A stretch of 64,000 nt of DNA. Source: Spirosoma panaciterrae DSM 21099 (GTDB taxonomy: Bacteria; Bacteroidota; Bacteroidia; Cytophagales; Spirosomataceae). The notes under the pieces are model-generated. The model was not told the DNA's origin. It did not search any database and saw only the letters and a program-made list of their open reading frames with translations. Below, piece after piece: positions 28,137 through 35,685 of the stretch. Numbering within the stretch: position 1 is the first letter of the stretch; each line of letters starts with the position of its first letter. A program made the position numbers and the translations under genes. Location: assembly GCF_000374025.1 (NCBI RefSeq), contig NZ_KB893173.1, positions 1-64,000 on the forward strand, given 5' to 3'.

Positions 28137-28349
28137 ATGATAACATCTTTTTTAATTGGGCTGGTTCGGGTTTATCAGGCCGTGGTATCACCTTATTTCC
28201 CTAATGCCTGCCGGTATACGCCAACCTGCTCCCAATATACGATTGAAGCCATTCGTAAACATGGGCCTATACGAGGTACCTGGCTTGGCCTGAAACGCAT
28301 TGGCAGGTGCCACCCCTGGGGAGGGCACGGCTATGATCCTGTTCCCTGA
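28137..28349 (+). CDS. yidD: membrane protein insertion efficiency factor YidD
   Basis: A 70-residue protein with the full YidD pattern: an N-terminal amphipathic or hydrophobic helix ([16 protein letters not shown]), the conserved [15 protein letters not shown] with paired cysteines, and the C-terminal [11 protein letters not shown] and GGHGYDPVP. It helps YidC-dependent membrane insertion at the inner membrane. In many bacteria it lies next to rnpA and yidC; here it stands alone, divergent from lgt. Confidence 0.95.
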   Translation: MITSFLIGLVRVYQAVVSPYFPNACRYTPTCSQYTIEAIRKHGPIRGTWLGLKRIGRCHPWGGHGYDPVP

Positions 28350-28416
28350 TGGTTGGCTTTTTTTGAAGCTGGCTGACATTTTGACGCATTTACGCAACTT
28401 GCCCGATTTTTGCCTT

Positions 28417-28500
28417 TGCCGATAATCAATACCCAGAAACCGATATTGACTGACTTCTATTGACTGAAACACATGCTTGGAATCACTGCCGATAATCAAT
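28417..28500 (+). repeat. 14-nt direct repeat flanking the GroES-like gene start
   Basis: TGCCGATAATCAAT occurs at 28417-28430 and again at 28487-28500, exactly 70 nt apart. The second copy lies inside codons 5-10 of the GroES-like gene. A shorter repeat, ATTGACTGA, occurs twice between them (28445-28453, 28459-28467). This looks like a local duplication around the translation start. Confidence 0.6.
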
Positions 28501-28847
28501 TAAAACGCCTTATTGTTGTAGGGGACCGCGTACTGATCAAACCCAAAGACCCTACTGACCGCACCGTCAGTGGCCTTTACTTACCTCCTACTGTTCAGGA
28601 AAAAGAGCAGGTACAGGCTGGCTATGTCATAAAAGTAGGCCCAGGTTACCCAATTCCTGTACCAACCGAAGATGAGCCTTGGAAAGACACCGAAGAAAAG
28701 GTAAAATATATGCCCCTTCAGGCACAGGAAGGCGACCTGGCCATATACCTGCAACGCAACGCCATTGACGTACAATATGAAGGGGAGCAGTATGTCATCG
28801 TTCCGCAATCGTCTATTCTGATGCTGGAACGGGTGGAAGATCTTTAA
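28473..28847 (+). CDS. GroES-like (Cpn10) protein, divergent
   Basis: A 124-residue protein with the Cpn10 fold outline: LIVVGDRVLIKPKDP near residues 13-27, SGLYLPPTVQEKEQVQAGYVIKVGPG (the mobile loop and roof region) and the end IVPQSSILMLE. It is longer than GroES (about 97 residues), with an insertion of roughly 25 mostly charged residues (about 65-90, TEDEPWKDTEEKVKYM) where the dome loop would be. No groEL is adjacent, so it is probably a second, specialised co-chaperone. It may work with GroEL or alone. Confidence 0.85.
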   Translation: MLGITADNQLKRLIVVGDRVLIKPKDPTDRTVSGLYLPPTVQEKEQVQAGYVIKVGPGYPIPVPTEDEPWKDTEEKVKYMPLQAQEGDLAIYLQRNAIDVQYEGEQYVIVPQSSILMLERVEDL

Positions 28848-28867
28848 CCAGAATTACCCTATTTACC

Positions 28868-28917
28868 GAAATAACCTGATTTTGTCAGCAGCTTATCCGA
28901 CAAAATCAGGTTATTTC
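28868..28917. terminator. bidirectional terminator after the GroES-like gene
   Basis: Perfect 19-bp stem (28868-28886 with 28899-28917) and a 12-nt loop, between the convergent genes ending at 28847 and 28945. It includes A/T-rich ends but only short U-runs. Confidence 0.8.
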
Positions 28918-28944
28918 AATTAGCTACCCAATCCTGGTTTCGAA

Positions 28945-29658
28945 TTAGAGCGTATCCAGGTATTTCAACACTCCAGCAAACTCTTTCCAGGACCTGAGTT
29001 TTATTTTCTGCTCAGTCAGATACGCATTTATCTGATCGGCCTTTTGTGGCAATGTATTCAGCAATGACTTTTTGTTGAGAACAACGGATTTCATATCACC
29101 GTCCGACAGTTTTTCAACGTACGTATCTATGGATGGTTTTGCCAATGCCGTCCAGATAAAGTAGTCTTCATGCTGTTCGAATCGTTTCTTACCAAAATCA
29201 TTCGCCATAGTCTCGGTATTCGTTTTGACAACCGATACAATCCGTTTAAGCAGCTTTGTCTGTCGGCCGTCATAAACGAGCTGATAAAAATCGATTGGCG
29301 ACCAGGTGGCTACTGACGGAAACCCTCTACGAAAGCGCAGGGTATCGTCAGTAACAATACCGAATTCAGCTACCGAATTGACCGGGGTAAGTACTTTGCC
29401 GCCTTCTACATACTCGACTTCGCCCGAATAGCTATTGTACCGCAGCCGAGCCGCTACCCGCTTCTGACCGTATACCAGCCAACCGTTCTGAACACTATCG
29501 CCGGGTATAAATGGGGAGCCTTCCACATCATTGTATGGCTTAAAATTCGGCGCATAAATGCGAATGGTACGGCTGTAACCATACTCAACCTGAGCCATAA
29601 CCTTTGTGGCCATCAAATACAGAACTCCTAGTACTATTCGACAGATATAGAAACGCAT
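28945..29658 (-). CDS. secreted protein of unknown function
   Basis: A 237-residue product from the ATG at 29658 (the ORF extends to a TTG at 29670). A signal peptide of about 22 residues ends at VMAQ. The mature protein has alternating strands in its first half (YSGEVEYVEGGKVLTPV; LRFRRGFPSVATW), then a helical, lysine-rich second half ending in WKEFAGVLKYLDTL. No known family is recognised. Its gene is 63 nt downstream of the sialate esterase gene on the same strand. Confidence 0.75.
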   Translation of the reverse strand: MRFYICRIVLGVLYLMATKVMAQVEYGYSRTIRIYAPNFKPYNDVEGSPFIPGDSVQNGWLVYGQKRVAARLRYNSYSGEVEYVEGGKVLTPVNSVAEFGIVTDDTLRFRRGFPSVATWSPIDFYQLVYDGRQTKLLKRIVSVVKTNTETMANDFGKKRFEQHEDYFIWTALAKPSIDTYVEKLSDGDMKSVVLNKKSLLNTLPQKADQINAYLTEQKIKLRSWKEFAGVLKYLDTL

Positions 29659-29720
29659 AACTTCCAGCAAAAAAACAGCAACTACACGAATAGCTTGTTA
29701 TCGGGTATAAATTGATGAAC

Positions 29721-31676
29721 TTATTGTTCTCCAAATTTAGCGGCTTCGGTAATTCCTTTCCAGGTATCGGTTCGAAATGGTACCGCCGGAAAACCTTCCC
29801 GATTGTAGAGATTCACATCTCCGTTGTCGTCGGCCCAGCCATATCGGACGGCTACGGGAGTCGTTACCGAATCGGCATGCACCACCACCGTATTCCCCTG
29901 AACATCGGCTTTCGCATAATAGAATTTCTGATCGGCACCAGCCACTTCAAACCCTTTCAGATAGCCGTACTTATCCTTTACCACCAAACCATCTCCTGCA
30001 TTCTGAAAGCGAATCGTAACCTTATCGCCGTTTACGGTCAGCTTATCAAACATAGGGCCGGCACTTATCCCCGACTTCTGGTAAGCGATTCGCATGGCTT
30101 CGGCGGCCAATCGCTTGCCTACATCCTCCTTATTTTTCGGGTGGATGTCTGACCGTTCGCCAATGTCGGCCGTCACCGCCATACCCGTATTGGGTAATTG
30201 AAGCGTCAGGGTTTGTGCTTCGCGCAATTCGGCCCATGTGCTTCCTTTCCGGCTATCGCCATTCGAGGCATTGAAGCTGGCTAGTTGCACAAACAAAAAG
30301 GGGAAGTCATACCCCCAATGTTTCCGCCAGTCCTGAATCATCAGCGGAAACGATTTCCGATACTGATAGGCCCGTCCGGCGTTTGATTCACCCTGATACC
30401 AGATGGTTCCGGCAATGGCGTATGGGATTAATGGATTCAGCATAGCATTGAACAACTGGGTAGCGTAGGTGTTGGGGCCTGGTTTGTACGACGATTCGCT
30501 CACCGAAGCAATCCGATACTGCCAGTTTCCGGCCAATGGAATCAACACCGACTCGCCCGCTAATCGAAGTTGTTCGGCTTCGCCCATCAAACCACCCGCT
30601 CCACCCGTATCCAGTACCCGCACAGCAATCACATTTCGACCTGGTTTCAGCAACCCATCCGGTATAGCATATGACCTCGGTGATGTCCCTTTACCCGATC
30701 CAACAAGCTGACCGTTTACGTACGTAGAATCCTGATCGTCGACAGGTCCGAATTGCAATTTCATTCGTTTAAGATCACTGCCTTCAGGAATGACTACCTC
30801 CCGACGGAACCAGACAACGCCATCCAGAGTAGGCAATCCTTTCCACTCCCAGTCGCCCAGTACATCCATCCACTTCCATTGCGATGTATTTAGGGCAGGA
30901 TCGGGCCAGGTCCTAATTTCGGCAGCCGTAGGTAAGCCGCCCTGTTGCAATGCAATGAGCTTCTGCGTGCGCTCAGAGCCGCTTTTGATGACCTCTTCAT
31001 AAGTAGCCGGAAGTTTACTGGCAACCAGTCGTAGTTCATCATGCTGGTTAAGAGCCTCCCGGCTGGTCCAGGTTTCGGAGTGAGTGCCACCCCAGGATGT
31101 GTTAATCAAACCAATGGGAACGTTCAGCTCTTTCTGAATTTGTTTGGCGAAAAAATAGCCGACAGCCGTAAAATTCGGGGCCGTTTCGGGCGTGCAAACA
31201 TCCCAATTGCCTTCTATATTGTCTTTTGGCGTCAGACTCATATCTTTTTTCACCAAAAGCTGTCGGATATTCGGATAGTTGGCAACGGGAATTTCGGTTT
31301 TTGCATTCGCGGCTGCCCGTAGTGGCCATTCCATATTCGACTGCCCCGAGCAAATCCAAACCTCACCCAATACTACATCATCGTAGGTAAGTGTATTTTT
31401 CTTTCCTTTTACAATCAGTTGGTACGGGCCACCAGCTTCCATGGGGTCAAGCAAAAGCTTCCACTTACCCTCTTTATCGGCCTTAGCTGTTTTTGTCTGT
31501 CCGTTGAACGTCAGGGTAATTTTTTCGGCAGGATCGGCCCAGCCCCAGATCGGTACAGGCTTTCGGCGCTGAAGAACCATGTGCGAACCAAAAACATTGG
31601 GTAACCGGACATCAGCCAACGCGGCCTGCACACTTAACATAGTGACCAGGTAAACCCACAAAGCAAAACGTTTCAT
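29721..31676 (-). CDS. sialate O-acetylesterase family protein
   Basis: A 651-residue secreted esterase with a signal peptide of about 21 residues. The SGNH-type hydrolase core shows the nucleophile in CSGQSNMEWP (about residue 113), the block INTSWGGTHSETW, and a late DIGERSDIHPKNK carrying the Asp and His of the triad. A beta-sandwich insertion (about residues 250-370, with WFRREVVIP and GRNVIAVRV) resembles the GH2-type sugar-binding domain usual in this family. These enzymes remove acetyl groups from sialic acid or from plant glycans such as xylan. No sialic acid catabolic gene is near, so a plant glycan is as likely. Confidence 0.9.
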   Translation of the reverse strand: MKRFALWVYLVTMLSVQAALADVRLPNVFGSHMVLQRRKPVPIWGWADPAEKITLTFNGQTKTAKADKEGKWKLLLDPMEAGGPYQLIVKGKKNTLTYDDVVLGEVWICSGQSNMEWPLRAAANAKTEIPVANYPNIRQLLVKKDMSLTPKDNIEGNWDVCTPETAPNFTAVGYFFAKQIQKELNVPIGLINTSWGGTHSETWTSREALNQHDELRLVASKLPATYEEVIKSGSERTQKLIALQQGGLPTAAEIRTWPDPALNTSQWKWMDVLGDWEWKGLPTLDGVVWFRREVVIPEGSDLKRMKLQFGPVDDQDSTYVNGQLVGSGKGTSPRSYAIPDGLLKPGRNVIAVRVLDTGGAGGLMGEAEQLRLAGESVLIPLAGNWQYRIASVSESSYKPGPNTYATQLFNAMLNPLIPYAIAGTIWYQGESNAGRAYQYRKSFPLMIQDWRKHWGYDFPFLFVQLASFNASNGDSRKGSTWAELREAQTLTLQLPNTGMAVTADIGERSDIHPKNKEDVGKRLAAEAMRIAYQKSGISAGPMFDKLTVNGDKVTIRFQNAGDGLVVKDKYGYLKGFEVAGADQKFYYAKADVQGNTVVVHADSVTTPVAVRYGWADDNGDVNLYNREGFPAVPFRTDTWKGITEAAKFGEQ

Positions 31677-31710
31677 CTACGTAAAGATTAAGGAATAGAA
31701 TCAGGATGCA

Positions 31711-31737
31711 TAAAAAAGGCGGCTTTACTGGCCGCCT
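31711..31737 (-). terminator. intrinsic terminator after the outer membrane protein gene
   Basis: Minus strand: AGGCGGC (31731-31737), 7-nt loop, GCCGCCT (31717-31723), then TTTTTTA. It lies 30 nt after the stop at 31767 and ahead of the esterase gene. Confidence 0.85.
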
Positions 31738-31766
31738 ACTTCTATAAGTATAGATTGGTTCGTTGC

Positions 31767-32645
31767 TTAGCGAATCTTACTTGACTTTGATTTCCCCTGA
31801 ACTTCCAGAACATTTGACAGGGCCCGTCGGACTGCAAAATTATAGCGCAGTGTAACCCCATAACTCATTCCTGAACCTGCTCCCTGCAACTGAGCCTGTT
31901 GGGCAACTGAACGATTGGCGGTATACGTTACATCGGTGGTTACCGAATTGGCCAGCCCCCATATTTTGCGAACCGACAAGCCCAAATCCACTGCATTGGA
32001 TAAGCGGACATTGTATTCAGCACCGAGTTCGGCCAGAGTTGCCGTTTGGGCGTTTGTTGTGGTCTGTGTAGTCAGTTGAAACGTTTCGGGAGCTTCCCAC
32101 CGGCCTGAGTATCGTTTGCCAGTTGTTATCGATACAACGCCATCCTGCTGGATTGTGTTGGGTACTACCCACATACCTCCGCTTAACCAGAAGCCTGATC
32201 GGAGCCAGGGCTTGCTGGTCGACACGAGCAGATGTTTACCTCGCAGTACAAACGCATTCTGATCATTTGAATAGCGAAATGAAACCCCAGGGGTTGTATT
32301 ACTTATTGACATTTGTGAATGAATTGGCATACGGGAATAGCCACCTTCCACCATCCAGCGTTCGTGGTAGGCCCATCCCAATAAAACACCCCAGTTTACT
32401 TTACCCACCGGATCGCTCTGAATAAGTCCATTCAACGAATTATCGAGGTGTGCCCGGTCCGTCCGGACGAAACTTTCGAGAGATACATACCAGCGGTCGC
32501 GTATCTGCGGCCCTCCATAACGACTCATTAATCGTTTGTATTGCTGCCCGTTTTCGGGCAACCGATAATAGTCAGTTACCCCCTGACCACAAACAGGTAG
32601 TACGGCCAGGCCGAGCAGTACATACAGTAAGTAGTGTTTTATCAT
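31767..32645 (-). CDS. probable outer membrane beta-barrel protein, unknown function
   Basis: A 292-residue product with a signal peptide (about residues 1-20). The rest is made of alternating polar and hydrophobic strands with aromatic girdles (WYVSLESFVR, WGVLLGWAYHERWMVEGGYSR, GFWLSGGMWVV, MSYGVTLRYNFAVR), as in small Bacteroidota porin-like barrels. A basic tail (KSKSSKIR) follows. I do not recognise a named family. It has its own terminator. Confidence 0.65.
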   Translation of the reverse strand: MIKHYLLYVLLGLAVLPVCGQGVTDYYRLPENGQQYKRLMSRYGGPQIRDRWYVSLESFVRTDRAHLDNSLNGLIQSDPVGKVNWGVLLGWAYHERWMVEGGYSRMPIHSQMSISNTTPGVSFRYSNDQNAFVLRGKHLLVSTSKPWLRSGFWLSGGMWVVPNTIQQDGVVSITTGKRYSGRWEAPETFQLTTQTTTNAQTATLAELGAEYNVRLSNAVDLGLSVRKIWGLANSVTTDVTYTANRSVAQQAQLQGAGSGMSYGVTLRYNFAVRRALSNVLEVQGKSKSSKIR

Positions 32646-32895
32646 ACGGGGTTCTGGTTAGATGGTATCGCAAATAACGTGATAAACATTTGTTTGTTAA
32701 TCACTTACAACACTTTTTTTTATAAAAAACGATTAAAATTATTAAACGTACCTGCGCGCATCGACCGCCCTATCTTTTCTGAACAATACCTACTTAAAGA
32801 CAACTCATTAAATTATTCATTTCGACCATAAAACCACCGAGCGAATAGCTTAAGCCGTTACGCTATTTTGACCCGTATGCTATTGTGTAAAAAGC

Positions 32896-32923
32896 AAAAA
32901 CCCAGTTTTTAAAACTGGGTTTT
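32896..32923. terminator. terminator after the DUF2911 gene
   Basis: 13-bp stem (AAAACCCAGTTTT at 32897-32909 with 32911-32923), 1-nt nominal loop that will open in practice. On the minus strand it is followed by TTTTTGC. It lies 43 nt after the stop of the gene at 32966. Confidence 0.8.
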
Positions 32924-32965
32924 CATTACAAAAAACTGATTAACCTTTTCACAGACAGACTGTTT

Positions 32966-33496
32966 TTAGGAGCCATGTTTCATAACGGGCACCGAAATGG
33001 TCATGTTATCCCAGGCAATAGCAATGCTGCTATTCGCTGGCGTAATGGTCAATTTTTCAATCGGTGTTTTATTCATCGAAACAGGGACTTTGATAGCCGC
33101 TACATCGCTGCCTTTAATTTTATCGTAATCGTACGCGCCCCACTGGCCGAGCTGGCTGTTCAAAATGACACTCCACTCTTTCTCACCTGGAATTGTAAAG
33201 AGTGTATAGGTACCGGCCTTTACCATTTTACCACCAAACATCACATCATTTTTAAAGGTAACTTCCGTCGCTTCATTGGCTCCGGTTCGCCACACTTTTC
33301 CATATTTTTCAAGGCTACTTGAGCCTTCAGGGCCAAAGATGACGCGCCCTTTTTTGGATGGCTGTCCATACACAACCTTAATGCTTTTGTCGGGGCTTTC
33401 AGCGGTCATTTTGGGGCTAGCCGGTGCCTGAGCCTGAACATGTGCCCACGTAACCGTAGCCAGCAAGAGTGCAAATACTGCAAATAGTTTTTTCAT
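32966..33496 (-). CDS. DUF2911 family secreted protein
   Basis: A 176-residue product with a signal peptide (about residues 1-23, ending VQAQ). The DUF2911 core is clear: SIKVVYGQPSKKGRVIFG, then KYGKVWRTGANEATEVTF, VKAGTYTLFTIPGEKEWSVILN and a closing beta strand. Function is unknown; the family is widespread in Bacteroidota. A second member with an added helical repeat region is encoded at 51170. It is divergent from the acyl-CoA dehydrogenase gene. Confidence 0.9.
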   Translation of the reverse strand: MKKLFAVFALLLATVTWAHVQAQAPASPKMTAESPDKSIKVVYGQPSKKGRVIFGPEGSSSLEKYGKVWRTGANEATEVTFKNDVMFGGKMVKAGTYTLFTIPGEKEWSVILNSQLGQWGAYDYDKIKGSDVAAIKVPVSMNKTPIEKLTITPANSSIAIAWDNMTISVPVMKHGS

Positions 33497-33650
33497 GGTT
33501 AACTTGGTAAGTAATTTAACTGTCTTTTATAAACAGTCTACAGTAAACGATAGTTTTTCGACCACGGTACAAAATGTAGGCCAAAAGTTGGTATTTTTAT
33601 CCCTGCCAATGGTCAATTATCTGACTATTTATCTAATCCGAAGGCCCAAC

Positions 33651-35483
33651 ATGGCAACTACCTATTTTAGTAAACGTAATCTTCAGTTTTTACTGTTCGA
33701 AGTATTTAAAGCAGACGAACTAACCCAATACGATTATTTCAGCGCCCACGACCGTGAAACGTTTAACATGGTATTGGACTCGGCAACTTACATTGCCGAC
33801 ACCCTAATGTACCCATACCTGAAAGAAGTCGATAAAAATCAGCCAGAACTTAAAGAGGGCAGGGTAACGGTACATCCGCAGATTAAGGCGTACCTCAAAG
33901 CCATGGGCGAAGCCGGACTCATTGGTGCCGGATTCTCATTCGAGCACGGAGGTCAGCAATTGCCCGAGATGATCTGTTCTTCCGTCGGCTTTATTGTGAT
34001 GGCGGCCAACAACGGTATGATGTACACAGGACTCAGTTCGGGGGCCGCCCATCTCATCACCTCATTTGGATCGCCTGCCTTAATCGACACTTATGTGCCC
34101 AATTTGCTGTCAGGAACCTGGCAGGGCACCATGGCGCTTACAGAACCTCAGGCCGGATCATCGCTGTCAGATGTTACGACAACAGCCACCCCACTAACCA
34201 CTAACGATTCCACGGCAACTAGCCAGTCGGGCGTATACCGGATCAAAGGGCAAAAGGTTTTTATTTCGGCGGGTGACCATGATGCCTCTGAAAATATCAT
34301 TCACCTGATGCTGGCCCGGATCGATGGAGCGCCCAAAGGTACCAAAGGCATTTCCCTGTTTGTTGTGCCTAAGTATCGGTTGGACGACCAGGGTAATTTT
34401 GTCGACAACGATGTTACCTCAACCGGGGTTTACCATAAAATGGGACAGAAAGGGGTTCCGGCCATGCACCTGACTATGGGCTCGAACGACGACACCATCG
34501 GGTATCTGGTCGGGCAGCCTAACCAGGGATTATCCTACATGTTCCAGATGATGAATGAAGCCCGTATTGGTGTCGGTATGACAGCAACTGCCATTGCGAC
34601 GGCGGCCTATTATGCGGCTCTTCAATATGCGAAAGAGCGCCCACAAAGCCGTCGTTTGAATGAGAAAAACCATCTGGACTCTCCCCAAATCCCGATCATC
34701 AATCACCCTGATGTCCGTCGGATGCTGTTGTTTCAGAAAGCGGTTACCGAAGGGTCTCTGTCCCTATTGCTTGAGGCCGCCCGACTTTATGATCTCCATG
34801 AAGTAACGGAGGGTGAAGAGAAAGAGAACACCTTTTTGCTCCTCGATTTGTTGATGCCCGTTGCAAAATCCTTTCCTTCTGAAATGGGCGTACAGTCGGT
34901 TAGCCAGAGCCTGCAAACGTTTGGCGGTTATGGCTTTACCGAAGACTTCCCGGTTGAGCAGCTTTACCGCGACATTCGTATCACGCCAATTTATGAGGGA
35001 ACAACGGGCATACAGGCTCAGGATCTGCTTGGCCGGAAAATGACCATGAAAGGTGGCAAAGCTCCCCAATTGCTCTTTGCCGAAATAAGCAAAACCATAG
35101 GCGTCGCCAGCACCTACGATGACCTGAAACCCTATGCCGACCTGCTGACCAATGAGCTAAAACGTACTCAGGACGTATTAGCCAGCCTACTGCCTTATGC
35201 CCAGCAGGGGAACATAGAACGGTATCTATCCGATGCGACTTTATTCCTCGAATTCTTTGGAATTGTAGTGATAGCCTGGCAGTGGCTCAAGCAGGCACTA
35301 GTTGCCAAACAGGCTCTTCTGACCCAAAATCCCGAAGGCGACGAACTAGCTTTTTATGAAGGCAAGATTCATACGATGAAATACTATTTCCATTACGAAG
35401 TCCCCAAAACGCTTGGATTAGCTGTTCGCTTAAAAGACCCCGAAGTTCTGACCATTGTTACAGAGAAAGAGCTAGCCTTATAA
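33651..35483 (+). CDS. acyl-CoA dehydrogenase with extended C-terminus
   Basis: An FAD flavoprotein for alpha-beta dehydrogenation of acyl-CoA in beta-oxidation. It has 610 residues from the ATG at 33651; the open frame begins further upstream, but that part looks non-coding and overlaps the divergent promoter region. The ACAD signature ALTEPQAGSSLSD (about residues 159-171) and the segment with the likely catalytic Glu, TPIYEGTTGIQAQDLLGRK (about residues 445-463), are visible. Compared with short-chain ACADs (about 380 residues) it has an N-terminal extension and a C-terminal helical domain (about 475-610), as in the 600-residue bacterial group. A strong terminator follows. No ETF or thiolase gene is adjacent. 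Confidence 0.93.
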   Translation: MATTYFSKRNLQFLLFEVFKADELTQYDYFSAHDRETFNMVLDSATYIADTLMYPYLKEVDKNQPELKEGRVTVHPQIKAYLKAMGEAGLIGAGFSFEHGGQQLPEMICSSVGFIVMAANNGMMYTGLSSGAAHLITSFGSPALIDTYVPNLLSGTWQGTMALTEPQAGSSLSDVTTTATPLTTNDSTATSQSGVYRIKGQKVFISAGDHDASENIIHLMLARIDGAPKGTKGISLFVVPKYRLDDQGNFVDNDVTSTGVYHKMGQKGVPAMHLTMGSNDDTIGYLVGQPNQGLSYMFQMMNEARIGVGMTATAIATAAYYAALQYAKERPQSRRLNEKNHLDSPQIPIINHPDVRRMLLFQKAVTEGSLSLLLEAARLYDLHEVTEGEEKENTFLLLDLLMPVAKSFPSEMGVQSVSQSLQTFGGYGFTEDFPVEQLYRDIRITPIYEGTTGIQAQDLLGRKMTMKGGKAPQLLFAEISKTIGVASTYDDLKPYADLLTNELKRTQDVLASLLPYAQQGNIERYLSDATLFLEFFGIVVIAWQWLKQALVAKQALLTQNPEGDELAFYEGKIHTMKYYFHYEVPKTLGLAVRLKDPEVLTIVTEKELAL

Positions 35484-35503
35484 GTCACCGTTCTCCTGTC
35501 TAT

Positions 35504-35557
35504 CAACAGCCCGGCCACACCCAGTTTATGGTTGTGGCCGGGCTGTTGATCTTTTTA
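35504..35557 (+). terminator. intrinsic terminator after the acyl-CoA dehydrogenase gene
   Basis: Perfect 16-bp GC-rich stem (35504-35519 with 35533-35548), 13-nt loop, followed by ATCTTTTTAC. It starts 21 nt after the stop. Confidence 0.9.
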
Positions 35558-35685
35558 CATCCGTTCAGTAATTTGAGCTTTAGCCCCCTGCTTTACCAGT
35601 TTTTAAATACGGCTGATGAACTGACCAAATACTGATTTGAAGCTAGCCACAGTTGGTTTTATCAAATTTCAATTCCACCACGACA

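Noticed and set aside
33495-33650. Longer N-terminus for the acyl-CoA dehydrogenase
   Set aside because: The extension overlaps the divergent DUF2911 start and lacks family similarity; the ATG at 33651 fits the family start.
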